20,000 nucleotides of DNA from Prorocentrum cordatum (Eukaryota; Sar; Dinophyceae; Prorocentrales; Prorocentraceae): assembly GCA_963575745.1 (NCBI GenBank), contig CAUYUJ010022077.1, forward strand, positions 2,501-22,500, given 5' to 3'. Made by a program: the position numbers and the translations under genes. Below the pieces are notes generated by a model. The model worked only from the letters and a program-made list of their open reading frames with translations, was not told the DNA's origin and made no database searches. Below are positions 1-6,913 of the stretch, one piece after another (position 1 is the first letter of the stretch; every line of letters begins with the position of its first letter).

Positions 1-1150
1 TTCTCAGAAGGCTCGGAGGTCCCCCGGCCTTCCGAGAAATGCTCGAAGCCTTCCCCGAAGACAAAACAGCTTCTGAGAAGGCTCCTTCTCGCTGCCCCCT
101 CGGGCGCGCCGCCGATTGGTGTTGGCGTCGACCTCCAGGCCTCCGACGGAGGGCGCTCGCGCGCCCGGTCGAGCGGCTTCAAAGGCCCGTGCCGTGCCCG
201 CCGCCGCCGCGGCCCTTCCGCCGCTTCGTCCTCGGGCCCCCTCGGCCGTGCCCCCCGCCTCCCCCCGGAAGCTCGTGCTGCGCGAGGCGCGGCCCCCTTC
301 CGCGCTCTCGGGCCAGCGCGAGAGCATCCCACGAGCAGAGCCAGGAGCGAGGCACGGTGGGGGCGAGAGCAGCCCGCGAGCAGCGCAGGGTCCGGGAGAG
401 CACAGAGCACCACTGAGAGGAGAGCGCGTGCGCGAGAGCAGCCTCGGAGCCAAGCAGGCAGCCAGCGCTCCCGGGCCGCCGTCACCGGGCTTGGCCAAAG
501 GCCCGCGGAGTGGTCCCACGCACAAGCGCACGGCGGGCGGCCTTGCGCGATGGCGCAGCTCGGGCCGCAGACGCGGATCGCCCCGCGAGCAAAGAGGGCG
601 CCCGCGCGCGACCTTGTGCGGGCAGCTTGCGAGCACCACATGCCCGCGCTGACCTCCTCGGAAGCCTGCTGGATGACCTCCTCGGGACGTGTGTTCGCGC
701 CAACGCGTGCTTGTCCGCGGGGGGCCCTTCGATACGACGCAGGTGGCGCAGTGAGGGCCGACACGGGCTGCGCGGTGTCAGCGGAGCCGAACGAGGTAAA
801 CGCACGCTCGGGGTACAGTGGAGGCCAGTCCACAAGAAACCTTCCACAAGAAACCAAACCCTGAGACCCCAGGACGTCCACTGTCTTATGGTGTGGGGTC
901 GTCGCGATTTCCATAGCAAAACCATCGAAACCCAAGAAACTAAGGGCACCCTGTCCTGATGATCATCGATCTGAGGAGGCCCATGGTCCGATATGTCGCC
1001 CCTTGTGAGCGTTTTCTCATTCGGCGTTTCGACATTGAGTGAAGAAGGGGGGATGGGGGAGGGTCTGGCTCTGGACCTCTGCTTAGTGCGGCTGTTTGCG
1101 ACAATGGGTCCTGAGCGGGGAGACTCCACCTGCTCGCCACGGGCGCCCCA
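1..1150. other. GC-rich stretch with no supported gene
   Basis: Overlapping open frames exist on both strands, but their translations are low-complexity Arg/Pro/Ala/Gly strings with no domain pattern, as expected where stop codons are rare in GC-rich DNA. Small structures seen: a hairpin-capable pair at 12-19 and 28-36 (CTCGGAGG / CCTTCCGAG); an 8-bp inverted repeat ACAGTGGA (815-822) / TCCACTGT (877-884); and a short direct repeat of CACAAGAAACC near 830-855. I recognise no gene. Confidence 0.5.
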
Positions 1151-1192
1151 AAAACAGCCAAGACCTACTCCATATGGAGGGGGGGGGGGGGG

Positions 1193-1295
1193 GAGGGCCC
1201 GCGCCGATCGGCAGGAGGACGAGAAGGAGGAGGATGAGGAGGAGGAGGAGGAGGAGGAGGAGGGGAGGGGGTAAGAGGGCCCGCGCCGATCGGCA
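1193..1295. repeat. GGA-rich tract bracketed by a 21-bp perfect direct repeat
   Basis: The 21-mer beginning GAGGGCCCGCGCCGATCGGC occurs at 1193-1213 and again, without mismatch, at 1275-1295. Between the copies lies a 60-bp purine tract dominated by GAGGAGGAG. A poly-G run (about 1177-1193) abuts the left copy. This could be a target-site-like duplication around an expanded microsatellite, or a local slippage/unequal-exchange duplication. The direct repeat is seen; its origin is inference. Confidence 0.75.
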
Positions 1296-1453
1296 AACCA
1301 ATGAATAACACAAACGATCACCTCCTCCTGCGTCGCTTGGCCATTCGGGCCCCGGCGGGGAGGCACGAGCGCGCGCTCTGCCGACTCGGCGTCCGCTCCA
1401 AGCGACCCACGCGGGCGGGTCGGCCCTGACCGACAGGAGGTCTGGAAACATCT

Positions 1454-1683
1454 TTACGCTTTGGTCAACTCGTCGTCCTCGTTGACGTCGCGGCCGCCGC
1501 CGTCGCCGTCCTCGCCGCTTCCCCCAGACGTCCGACGTCGTGATTTGTGCTCAACGAAGGCACCTGGAATTCTCGACCCCTTCTGGAGCTGCTTGATCGT
1601 CTCAGGTGGTTTTCTGGAGCGCGAACATCCAAGAACCTTCCCCTCCAAGATGTCGCCGCAAGTCCTCCAGCCCGCATCCTGGG
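1454..1683 (-). CDS. Possible terminal exon, unknown protein (partial)
   Basis: On the minus strand an open frame runs from an upstream TAA (1739-1741) to a TAA at 1454-1456. The distal part reads like ordinary protein: a stretch around DAGWRTCGDILEGKVLGCSR, then a basic segment (SRSRKPPETIKQLQKGSRIP), then a Gly/Asp/Glu-rich acidic tail ending DVNEDDELTKA. Its composition is mixed rather than repeat-derived, unlike its neighbours. There is no in-frame ATG, so if real it is a 3' exon; the proposed left boundary is an AG acceptor (minus-strand TTCAG) at about 1684-1685. No family was recognised and no other exon was found nearby. Could be chance. Confidence 0.28.
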
Positions 1684-2015
1684 CTGAACCGCGCCCTTCA
1701 ACCGCACGCGCGAGCGGTGTGGAGTGCCGCGATTTCTTTTAGCGAGACATCCCGCAATGGTCGCCCTACCTCAGAGGCATGCCCCACACGCCACTGGACG
1801 CCAGAAGTGCTCACGAATCTCGGCAGAACGGGAACGCCTCGGGCGCAGCCGCGAAATCACTACGTCGTCGAGTGGGCCACCTTATGTGGAGGAGAGGCGT
1901 GTGGGGAGCTGGCAAGGAGGCCAGACGGTTGCCATCGTGGACCCCGAACAGGAGGCTCTTAGACTCGATGCGCTTTCAATAGCGCAGTCTATGTCGTGCA
2001 ACCTGTGTGGCGCAT

Positions 2016-2215
2016 CCTAGGGCCTGGGGCATCACCAATAGCCAACACTCATCCATCATTTGGTGCGTGCCAACCAACGGGCGCCTGCAATACGGCACCA
2101 AGGCAAGAACGAAAAGGCGAAACAACCAGCGCAGCAAATGGCGCCAACCATTGAGCGCCAATCACAGGGCACCAAGGCAATAACAACAACTTGTGACAAG
2201 TGGGGCATGGCCGGG
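2016..2215. repeat. Diverged minisatellite, GGGCACCAAGGCAA type (block 1)
   Basis: Phrases such as CGGCACCAAGGCAAGAAC and GGGCACCAAGGCAATAAC recur about 80 bp apart, with GGCGCC-AACC phrases between them. The same vocabulary (gggcaccag..gtagagcacc..aaggcaccagggcaagac) fills 5985-6435, so these are two blocks of one repeat family about 4 kb apart. No gene is supported here; the short frames on both strands are repeat translations. Confidence 0.6.
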
Positions 2216-2254
2216 AACATATCAACCAGCGTTGACTCCAAATAGAATCATACA

Positions 2255-2580
2255 CTATACATCCGACTCTCTTCTACTCTTGTCTATTATACTCTACTCT
2301 ATTCTTACTCCTTCGCTACTCTACGCTACGCTGCTCTGCACTGCTCTACTCTACTCTGCGCTCCTCTGCTCCGCTTACTCTGCTCTACCGTACCCTACTC
2401 TGCTCTACTCCACTCTGCTCGACTGTACTCCCATCTGCCCGACTATACTCTACCATCCGCCCTACTATACTCGACTCTGCTCTGCCCGACCCTACTCCCA
2501 TACTCTGCCAAAACCCTACCCTACTCTATCCGACTCTACTCTATTCGACTCTGCTCTACTCTACTCCTGCTCCTTCTCTC
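2255..2580. repeat. Degenerate pentanucleotide array (CTCTA/TACTC)n
   Basis: Irregular CTCTA/CTCTG/CTCGA pentamers run for about 320 bp with pyrimidine bias on the plus strand. The same motif recurs at about 2783-2815, 2870-2955, 4457-4605, 5463-5580 and 5690-5730. In several places it directly adjoins GCCGTGCGGAT-type repeats, so the two belong to a compound satellite. Confidence 0.85.
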
Positions 2581-2585
2581 CTATA

Positions 2586-2782
2586 TCGGGTCGGGCGAAA
2601 GGGGGGGATAGCAAAGGGGGGGTTTGAGAATCAGCTCACGTAGCTGATTTTCCCGGCGCCTCCCTGCGCCGGGAGGCGCCCATGTATCGAGGAATGGGCC
2701 CCTCGGTGAGGCCGAAACCAGCTGCATGCAGCAAATTTCGTACCCCCCCCTTTTCCCAATCCCCCCCTTTCGCCCGGCCCGA
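2586..2782. mobile_element. MITE-like element with 24-bp terminal inverted repeats inside the pentanucleotide array
   Basis: The left end 2586-2609 starts TCGGGTCGGGCGAAAG and continues as a G run ending in AT. The right end 2759-2782 is its reverse complement with one mismatch in 24. Similarity continues inward with gaps (a second G run on the left, a C run on the right). Both ends are flanked by CTATA (2581-2585 and 2783-2787), a possible 5-bp target-site duplication, though CTATA also occurs elsewhere in the array. The interior holds a perfect hairpin AATCAGCT (2629-2636) / AGCTGATT (2642-2649) and a GC-rich hairpin at about 2653-2680. There is no coding capacity. By structure this is a non-autonomous DNA-transposon-like element; the superfamily is not assigned. 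Confidence 0.72.
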
Positions 2783-2796
2783 CTATACTCTCCTCT

Positions 2797-2955
2797 GCTC
2801 TAGCAGACGGGGCTGTGCGAATAGCAGAGGAAACCATGCGGATAGTACAGAGATTTGCACTTGTATGACGACTCCTACTCTACTCTACTCTACTCCACTC
2901 TACGCTATTTCTACTCTACACTAGTCTGTCCTACTCTACTCTACTCTATTATCAG
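2797..2955. repeat. GCCGTGCGGATA-type repeat plus pentanucleotide array
   Basis: After the MITE-like element comes AGCAGACGGGGCTGTGCGAATAGC followed by GGAAACCATGCGGATAG, two diverged copies of the 22-bp-type unit found at 5480-5820. Another CTCTA array follows (about 2870-2955). The same order, pentanucleotide then GTGCGGATA unit, recurs at 5460-5510. Confidence 0.6.
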
Positions 2956-3026
2956 AGTGAGGGGGCTGAACCGAACGGTCATTCACTGTCCCTGGGTGCG
3001 TGGCTGAAGTGGAATTCCGCGATGCG

Positions 3027-3031
3027 GATTC

Positions 3032-3069
<38 letters not shown>

Positions 3070-3112
3070 GGTGTTGTTTGTTGTGTGTTGTGTGTTGTTT
3101 GTTGTTTGTTGT
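3027..3112. repeat. GTT trinucleotide microsatellite
   Basis: About 12 uninterrupted GTT units decay to the right into TGTTTGTTGTGTGTTG variants, then abut the 11-bp minisatellite at 3113. In open frames this gives poly-Cys, poly-Leu, poly-Val or poly-Asn/Gln/Thr, which accounts for the homopolymers in those frames. Confidence 0.95.
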
Positions 3113-3436
3113 CCCACCCGCGACCCGCTCCGCGACCCACCCGCGACCCACCCCGCGACCACCCCGCGACCCACCCCACGACCCACCCCGCGACCCACCC
3201 GCGACCCACCCCGCGACCCACCCGCGACCCACCCGCGACCCACCCGCGACCCACCCGCGACCCGCCCGCGACCCACTCCGAGACCCCCCCGGCGACCCAC
3301 CCGCGATCCACCCCGCGACCCACCCGCGATCCAGCCGCGACCCACCCCGCGACCCACCCGCGACCCACCCGCGACCCACCCACGACCCACCGAGACCCAC
3401 CCGCAACCCACCCGCGATCCACCCCGCGACCCACCC
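3113..3436. repeat. 11-bp minisatellite (GCGACCCACCC)n
   Basis: Roughly thirty copies of GCGACCCACCC or its 10-12 bp length variants stand in tandem, with variants such as GCGATCCACCC and GCGACCCGCCC. On the minus strand they translate to endless GWVAGGS / GSRVGRG patterns in every frame, so the long open frames here are artefacts of a stop-free repeat. The array resumes at about 3493-3587 and briefly at 3643-3668 after interruptions by a longer unit. Confidence 0.93.
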
Positions 3437-3745
3437 AAAATTTTCGGCGCCTGGGGCGGGTTTCTTTTGCATTCGTTCCAGGTGGAGAATCTGCGACCCA
3501 CCCGCGACCCAAACCGCGCCCGCGACCCACCCGCGACCCACCGCGACCCACCCGCGACCCACCCGCGACCCACCCCGCGACCCACCCAAAATTTTCGGCG
3601 CCTGCGGCGGGCTTCTTTTGCATTCGTTCCAGGTGGAGAACCTGCGACCCACCCGCGACCCAAACCGCGTTCAGTGTACAAATCAAAATTTTCGGCGCCT
3701 CCGGCGGGCTGTTTTTTGATTTCCTTCCAGGTGGAGATGGAGAGC
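3437..3745. repeat. Three interspersed copies of an AAAATTTTCGGCGCC-led unit
   Basis: Units start at 3437, 3588 and 3685. Each begins AAAATTTTCGGCGCC, passes through a GGCGGG and T-rich segment, and ends in TTCCAGGTGGAGA. The first two are nearly identical over about 60 bp; the third diverges (TTTTTTGATTTCC for CTTTTGCATTCG). They are separated by GCGACCCACCC arrays, so the region has an alternating structure. The AAAATTTTCGGCGCC head contains the palindromes AAAATTTT and GGCGCC. No function is evident. Confidence 0.8.
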
Positions 3746-3749
3746 CCGC

Positions 3750-3886
3750 GACCCAGCCGTCGCCGCATCCGCCGCGGCCGCCATCGCCATCGCCGTCGCC
3801 GTCGCCGCCGCCGCCGCCATCGCCGTCGCCGTTTCCGTCACCGTCGCCGCCCCGCCCCACCCCCCCGGCGCGCGCGCGCGCTCCGC
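3750..3886. repeat. CGCCGT/CGCCAT hexamer tract and CG run
   Basis: CGCCATCGCCGTCGCC-type hexamers fill most of the interval and end in an alternating CGCGCGCGCGC run near 3869-3883 that could adopt Z-DNA. Both strands are open in this stretch, but only as low-complexity Arg/Ser/Pro or Ala/Thr/Met strings. Confidence 0.75.
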
Positions 3887-3887
3887 G

Positions 3888-4255
3888 GAGTGGAGGAGGA
3901 GCAGGGCGAGGAGCAGGAGGAGGAAGACGACGACGACGACGACGACGACGACGAGTACGAGGACGAAGAGGAGGCCGACGACGAGGGCGAGGAGGAAAAG
4001 GAGGGGGGGACGGAGGGGGACGACAAGAAAGGAGGAAGGAGGAGGGGGAGGAGGAGGAGGAGGAGGAGGAGGAGGAGGAGGAGGAGGAGGAGAGGAGGAG
4101 GAGGAGGAGGAGGGAGGGGACGACGACAACGGAAAGGAAAGGGGGGAGGATCGGAGGGGGGAGGAGGAGGAGGGAGGAGGAGGAGGAGGAGGAGGGAGGA
4201 GGACGAAGAGGAGGAGGAAAAGGAGGAGGGGGTGGAGGATGAGGAGGAGGAGGCG

Positions 4256-4311
<56 letters not shown>

Positions 4312-4376
4312 TAAGGACGAGGACGCGAACGAGGAAGAGGAGGAGGAGCAGGAGGAGGAGGGCGTCATCGACAAGG
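3888..4376. repeat. Long purine-strand tract: (GGA)n with (GAC)n runs
   Basis: The plus strand is almost entirely GAG/GGA/GAC/GAA for nearly 490 bp. It contains a GAC run of about nine units near 3926-3953 and one of about twenty units near 4256-4312. In one plus frame this gives poly-Glu and poly-Asp; in the other frames poly-Arg, poly-Gly and poly-Thr; on the minus strand poly-Ser, poly-Leu and poly-Val. Openness in all frames is a property of the repeat. An acidic protein segment cannot be excluded, but nothing flanking it looks coding. Such strand asymmetry can support triplex (H-DNA) structures. Confidence 0.85.
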
Positions 4377-4456
4377 AAGGTGAGGGCCACGAGGTCCGCG
4401 GCTCGACGCCCGCGTCGCCCGCGCCCGCCCCCTCACTCGTATCCGCAATTGCGGGG

Positions 4457-4605
4457 TGCTACGTACTCTACTCTACTCTACGCTACGCTACTCTACTCTA
4501 CTCTACGCTACGCTGCGCTATCCTACTCTACTCCCTCTCCTCCTCCTCTACTCTACTCTACTCCACCATGCCCCTACTCTACTCTACCTCTACTCTACTC
4601 GACTC
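4457..4605. repeat. Pentanucleotide array (TACTC/TACGC)n
   Basis: Same family as 2255-2580, here with alternating TACTC and TACGC units and a short CTCCTCCTC interruption near 4540. It directly follows the purine tract and precedes a non-repetitive 80-bp spacer. Confidence 0.85.
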
Positions 4606-4689
4606 CAATCTCCGCCACCGTGCCTCTGGGCACGGAGTGGGCGTGTCCTCAGGTCCTTTGCCTAATCCCTGGAGCCTCAGTCCCCAGTC

Positions 4690-5446
4690 CTGAGGAGGCC
4701 CGGACCCTAAATTCTTAAATCCGCCGGGGCTTGTCGCGTGCCCCCTGGGCTCCGGGAAGTGTTCCCGCATGACCCCTTCAGGCTTCAGGCCCGAGAGGGC
4801 CCGAAGACGGGCCAAGAGGGCCCCACGAGGCCCCCAAGACGGTCCAAGAGGGCCCCGAGTCGCCGACAGTGCGTTCCAAGACGCCCAAGATGGCCCAAGA
4901 GGCCTCCAAGACGCTCAGAGAGGCCTCCAAGAGGCCTCCGAAGAGGGCCCCAAGAAGCAAACATGATTGATATACCGTAGGCGAAGGATTTGACGTTCTC
5001 GTTTTCGCTTTCCGACGCTCCAAGACGGCTCAAGAGGCCACCAAGTCCATCCCAAAACGGCAGAGTAGGTCTCCAAGAGGGCCCCAAGACGGCCAAGATG
5101 CGCCCACGACGGCCCAGGAGGGTCCCACGACGCCCCCCAAGGGGCCCAACAAAGGGAACATGAACCGAAAATCCGAGCCCTCCGCCTCAAGAGGCCCCCG
5201 GGAGGGCCCAAGAGGCGCCCAGGAGGCCCCAGGAGGCCCCCCAAAGGCCCCCAAGAGGCCCCCAAGAGGCTCCAAGAGGCCCCAACAAGGCCCACAACAG
5301 GGCCAAAAGCGGCCCCAAGAGGCCCCCCAACGGCCCTCAACAGGCCTCCTCCAACCTGCCTCCAAGATGCCCCCGAAAGGCCTCCCACGAGATCCCACCA
5401 AACATCCAATAGGCATCATTCCCTGGCACGGTGGCGGAATGGGACG
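4690..5446. mobile_element. CCAAGAGG-type degenerate repeat block, possible element with a conserved right end
   Basis: Phrases such as GCCCCAAGAGGCC, CTCCAAGAGGCC and CCCAAGACGGCC recur at 11-12 bp multiples across most of the block. They are interrupted at about 4962-5025 by a unique segment containing GATATACCGTAGGCGAAGG. The right end reads GATCCCACCAAACAT (5391-5405), then CCAATAGGCATCATTCCCTGG. That closely matches the right end of the inserted element at 10806-11408 (CTAATGGGCGTCGTTTCTGG) and echoes that element's left terminus (TATCCCACCAACCAT). I infer two members of one element family. A matching left terminus was not found here. No coding is supported; frames translate to PRGPQEAPKRP-like strings. 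Confidence 0.55.
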
Positions 5447-5462
5447 AAGTCCATTTGATGCT

Positions 5463-5820
5463 CTCCTCTACTCTATTCTAGCAGACGAAACCGTGCGGAT
5501 AGCCTCTACGTATTCCTACGCTACTCATCTACTCTACTCCACTCTACTCTACTCCTACTCGGATCTACTCTTCTCTACTCAGCGGATAGCGGAGGGCGCC
5601 GTGCGGAGACCTTGGACGAAGCCGTACGGATGGGAGAGGAAGCCGTGCGGATAATTTGACGAACCCTTCCCTGCTCTGCCCTGCTCTGTTCCTGCTCCGC
5701 TGTTGTGTGTTCTCTTCTCCTCTACTCTGGCGGGCGGAGCCGTGCGGATGGGAGAGGAAGCCGTGCGGATAATTTGGACGGGGCCGTGGATACAGGGAAA
5801 GCCATGCGAAGAGTTCGACA
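5463..5820. repeat. Compound satellite: CTCTA pentamers and 21-23-bp GCCGTGCGGAT units
   Basis: Pentamers (5463-5580 and 5690-5730) alternate with GCCGTGCGGAGACCTTGGAC, GCCGTACGGATGGGAGAGGA and GCCGTGCGGATAATTTGACG units in tandem (5595-5665). The same GGATGGGAGAGGAAGCCGTG pairing repeats at 5735-5790. The two clusters share unit order, so the compound array itself was duplicated. Confidence 0.75.
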
Positions 5821-5984
5821 TTTGCGACAGGAAGCTAGAGGGGAGGAGAACAGTGAACCAGTTCTCTATGGATTGAGCTCGGGCTCCTGTAGACAAGCTT
5901 TGAAGAACAATAAAGCGCAATTCAGAGAGCACCCAAGCACGCACGATAGCTCGCAACATTTGAAGCATCAGAGCGTATGATCCA
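5821..5984. other. Short spacer, nothing recognised
   Basis: Mixed-composition sequence between two satellite blocks. No open frame with convincing coding character and no repeat unit was seen, apart from one GAAAGCCATGCG echo of the preceding satellite at its left edge. Confidence 0.4.
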
Positions 5985-6435
5985 TTTTCCGCCATCCAAT
6001 GGGCATCAGCTAGAAAGCACCACTCACAGGGAACCATTGCAAGGACGGGCAATCGCAACCTTTAAGGCGTCAGAGGGCATCGGCCAAAGAACATCACCCA
6101 TAAGGAACCAGGGCAAGACAGAGACATCCCGGCTAATCAGCCACTATTGGGCACCAGCTGTAGAACACCACCCTAAAGGTACCAGGGCAGGACCGAGACA
6201 TCGCAACCACTGGGGCATCGTGGGGCACCAGTCGTAGAGCACCACCCGAAGGACACCAAGGCAAACACGACACATCATAACCACGAACACACGTGCAGGC
6301 AGGACCATACCAGCATGACCACACAACACATACGGAGCCACCCATAGAGCACCACACATTAAGGCACCGAGGCGAGATCGAGCAGTCGCTCCAGCCAGGG
6401 CATCACAAGGCACCTGCCATAGCCATCACCCGTAG
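5985..6435. repeat. About 72-bp tandem repeat, GGGCACCAGnnGTAGAGCACCACCC type (block 2)
   Basis: Successive units start near 6000, 6077, 6149, 6221, about 6330 and 6397. Each follows the pattern GGGCAyCAG - GTAGArCACCACCC - AAGGyACCAGGGCAAGAC - GAGACATCGCAACC. Divergence is substantial, and the unit beginning about 6290 carries an ACACAC-rich interruption. It is related to block 1 at 2016-2215. Open frames on either strand are translations of the repeat. Confidence 0.75.
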
Positions 6436-6490
6436 ACATCCCTTTCTAGACAACTGAGACCCCCTTGATGCAAGCACTGCTTGAGGGAAA

Positions 6491-6556
6491 GGGAGCTCGA
6501 GCCGTCAATGCCCTTGTAAAGCAGGATGCGTACTAACCAACCGAACTACCAGCCAC
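6491..6556 (-). ncRNA. tRNA-like sequence, degenerate (possible SINE head)
   Basis: Read on the minus strand, 6556 to 6491 begins GTGGCTGGTAGTTCGGTTGG. TAGTTCGGTTGG (6548-6537) matches the Pol III A-box/D-arm of eukaryotic tRNAs (canonical TAGCTCAGTTGG) at 10 of 12 positions. A GCTTTACA-containing segment follows where an anticodon loop would lie. GGCTCGAGCTCC (about 6503-6492) resembles a B-box with one extra base. The anticodon stem and the 3' acceptor strand do not pair properly, so it is not a working tRNA. Reading: a decayed tRNA or the head of a tRNA-derived SINE. Confidence 0.35.
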
Positions 6557-6913
6557 AAGTCAAACAAGCAATCATGCAAGCCAACTGAACCAAGCAAGGA
6601 CGCCACACTTGCACATCCACAAAGCATGCGGACACACAACATGGATCATCCAGGAGAGGAGGGCCCGACACAGTGACATGGTGTTGGAACAGCCCTACTG
6701 TGAAAGAGAGGTGGGCGTGGCCATCAGACCTGTGAGGCCAGGTTTCACAGAAATAACGAGGAGTGAGATCTCGGAGGAGAAGTGTGGGGAGACCTTCGCC
6801 TCGGCGCCGATCTCGGCGTCCCCGAGACTGGCCTCCCGCACGGCCGAGGGACAGATGGACGCCCACGGAGTGGCGGCCTGTGCATGCGCATCGCCGGCGC
6901 AGCTGCAAGAGTG
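6557..6913 (-). other. 3' flank of the zinc-module gene; no gene seen
   Basis: Downstream sequence (minus sense) after the TAG at 6914-6916. It carries no satellite unit that I recognise and no convincing frame on either strand. The near end is GC-rich and contains GATCTCGG / CTCGGCG / GATCTCGGCG repeats at 6766-6815. Probably 3' UTR and flank; no AATAAA signal was seen on the minus strand here. Confidence 0.4.

Noticed and set aside
1270-1283. GGTAAGAGGGCCCG shared with 17467-17480, looking like a repeated 5' splice site
   Set aside because: A 14-base match between two GC-rich places in 20 kb is near chance level, and no exon is supported at 1270.
4-1366. Several open frames of 100-290 codons on both strands
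   Set aside because: Compositional openness: high GC removes stops; translations are Arg/Pro/Ala/Gly-rich on both strands at once.
2936-3860. Three overlapping minus-strand frames of 238-293 codons rich in GWVAGGS
   Set aside because: An 11-bp stop-free repeat opens all frames and cycles through them. It is minisatellite translation, not a glycine-rich protein gene.
3032-4693. 553-codon plus-strand open frame with poly-Leu, Pro/Thr, Arg, Glu and Asp blocks
   Set aside because: It is a chain of four unrelated simple repeats; several other frames on both strands are equally open over the same DNA, and no unique protein segment is present.
4778-5654. Open frames with GLLGASWGPLGGLLG or PRGPQEAPKRP patterns
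   Set aside because: Both are translations of the CCAAGAGG repeat from opposite strands; the unit length, not selection, keeps them open.
5985-6435. CRISPR-like regular spacing
   Set aside because: Units of about 72 bp are diverged along their whole length and have no invariant repeat / unique spacer alternation, and the context is eukaryotic.
6491-6556. Functional tRNA gene
   Set aside because: The anticodon stem does not pair and no 3' strand complements the 5' acceptor; kept only as a tRNA-like relic.
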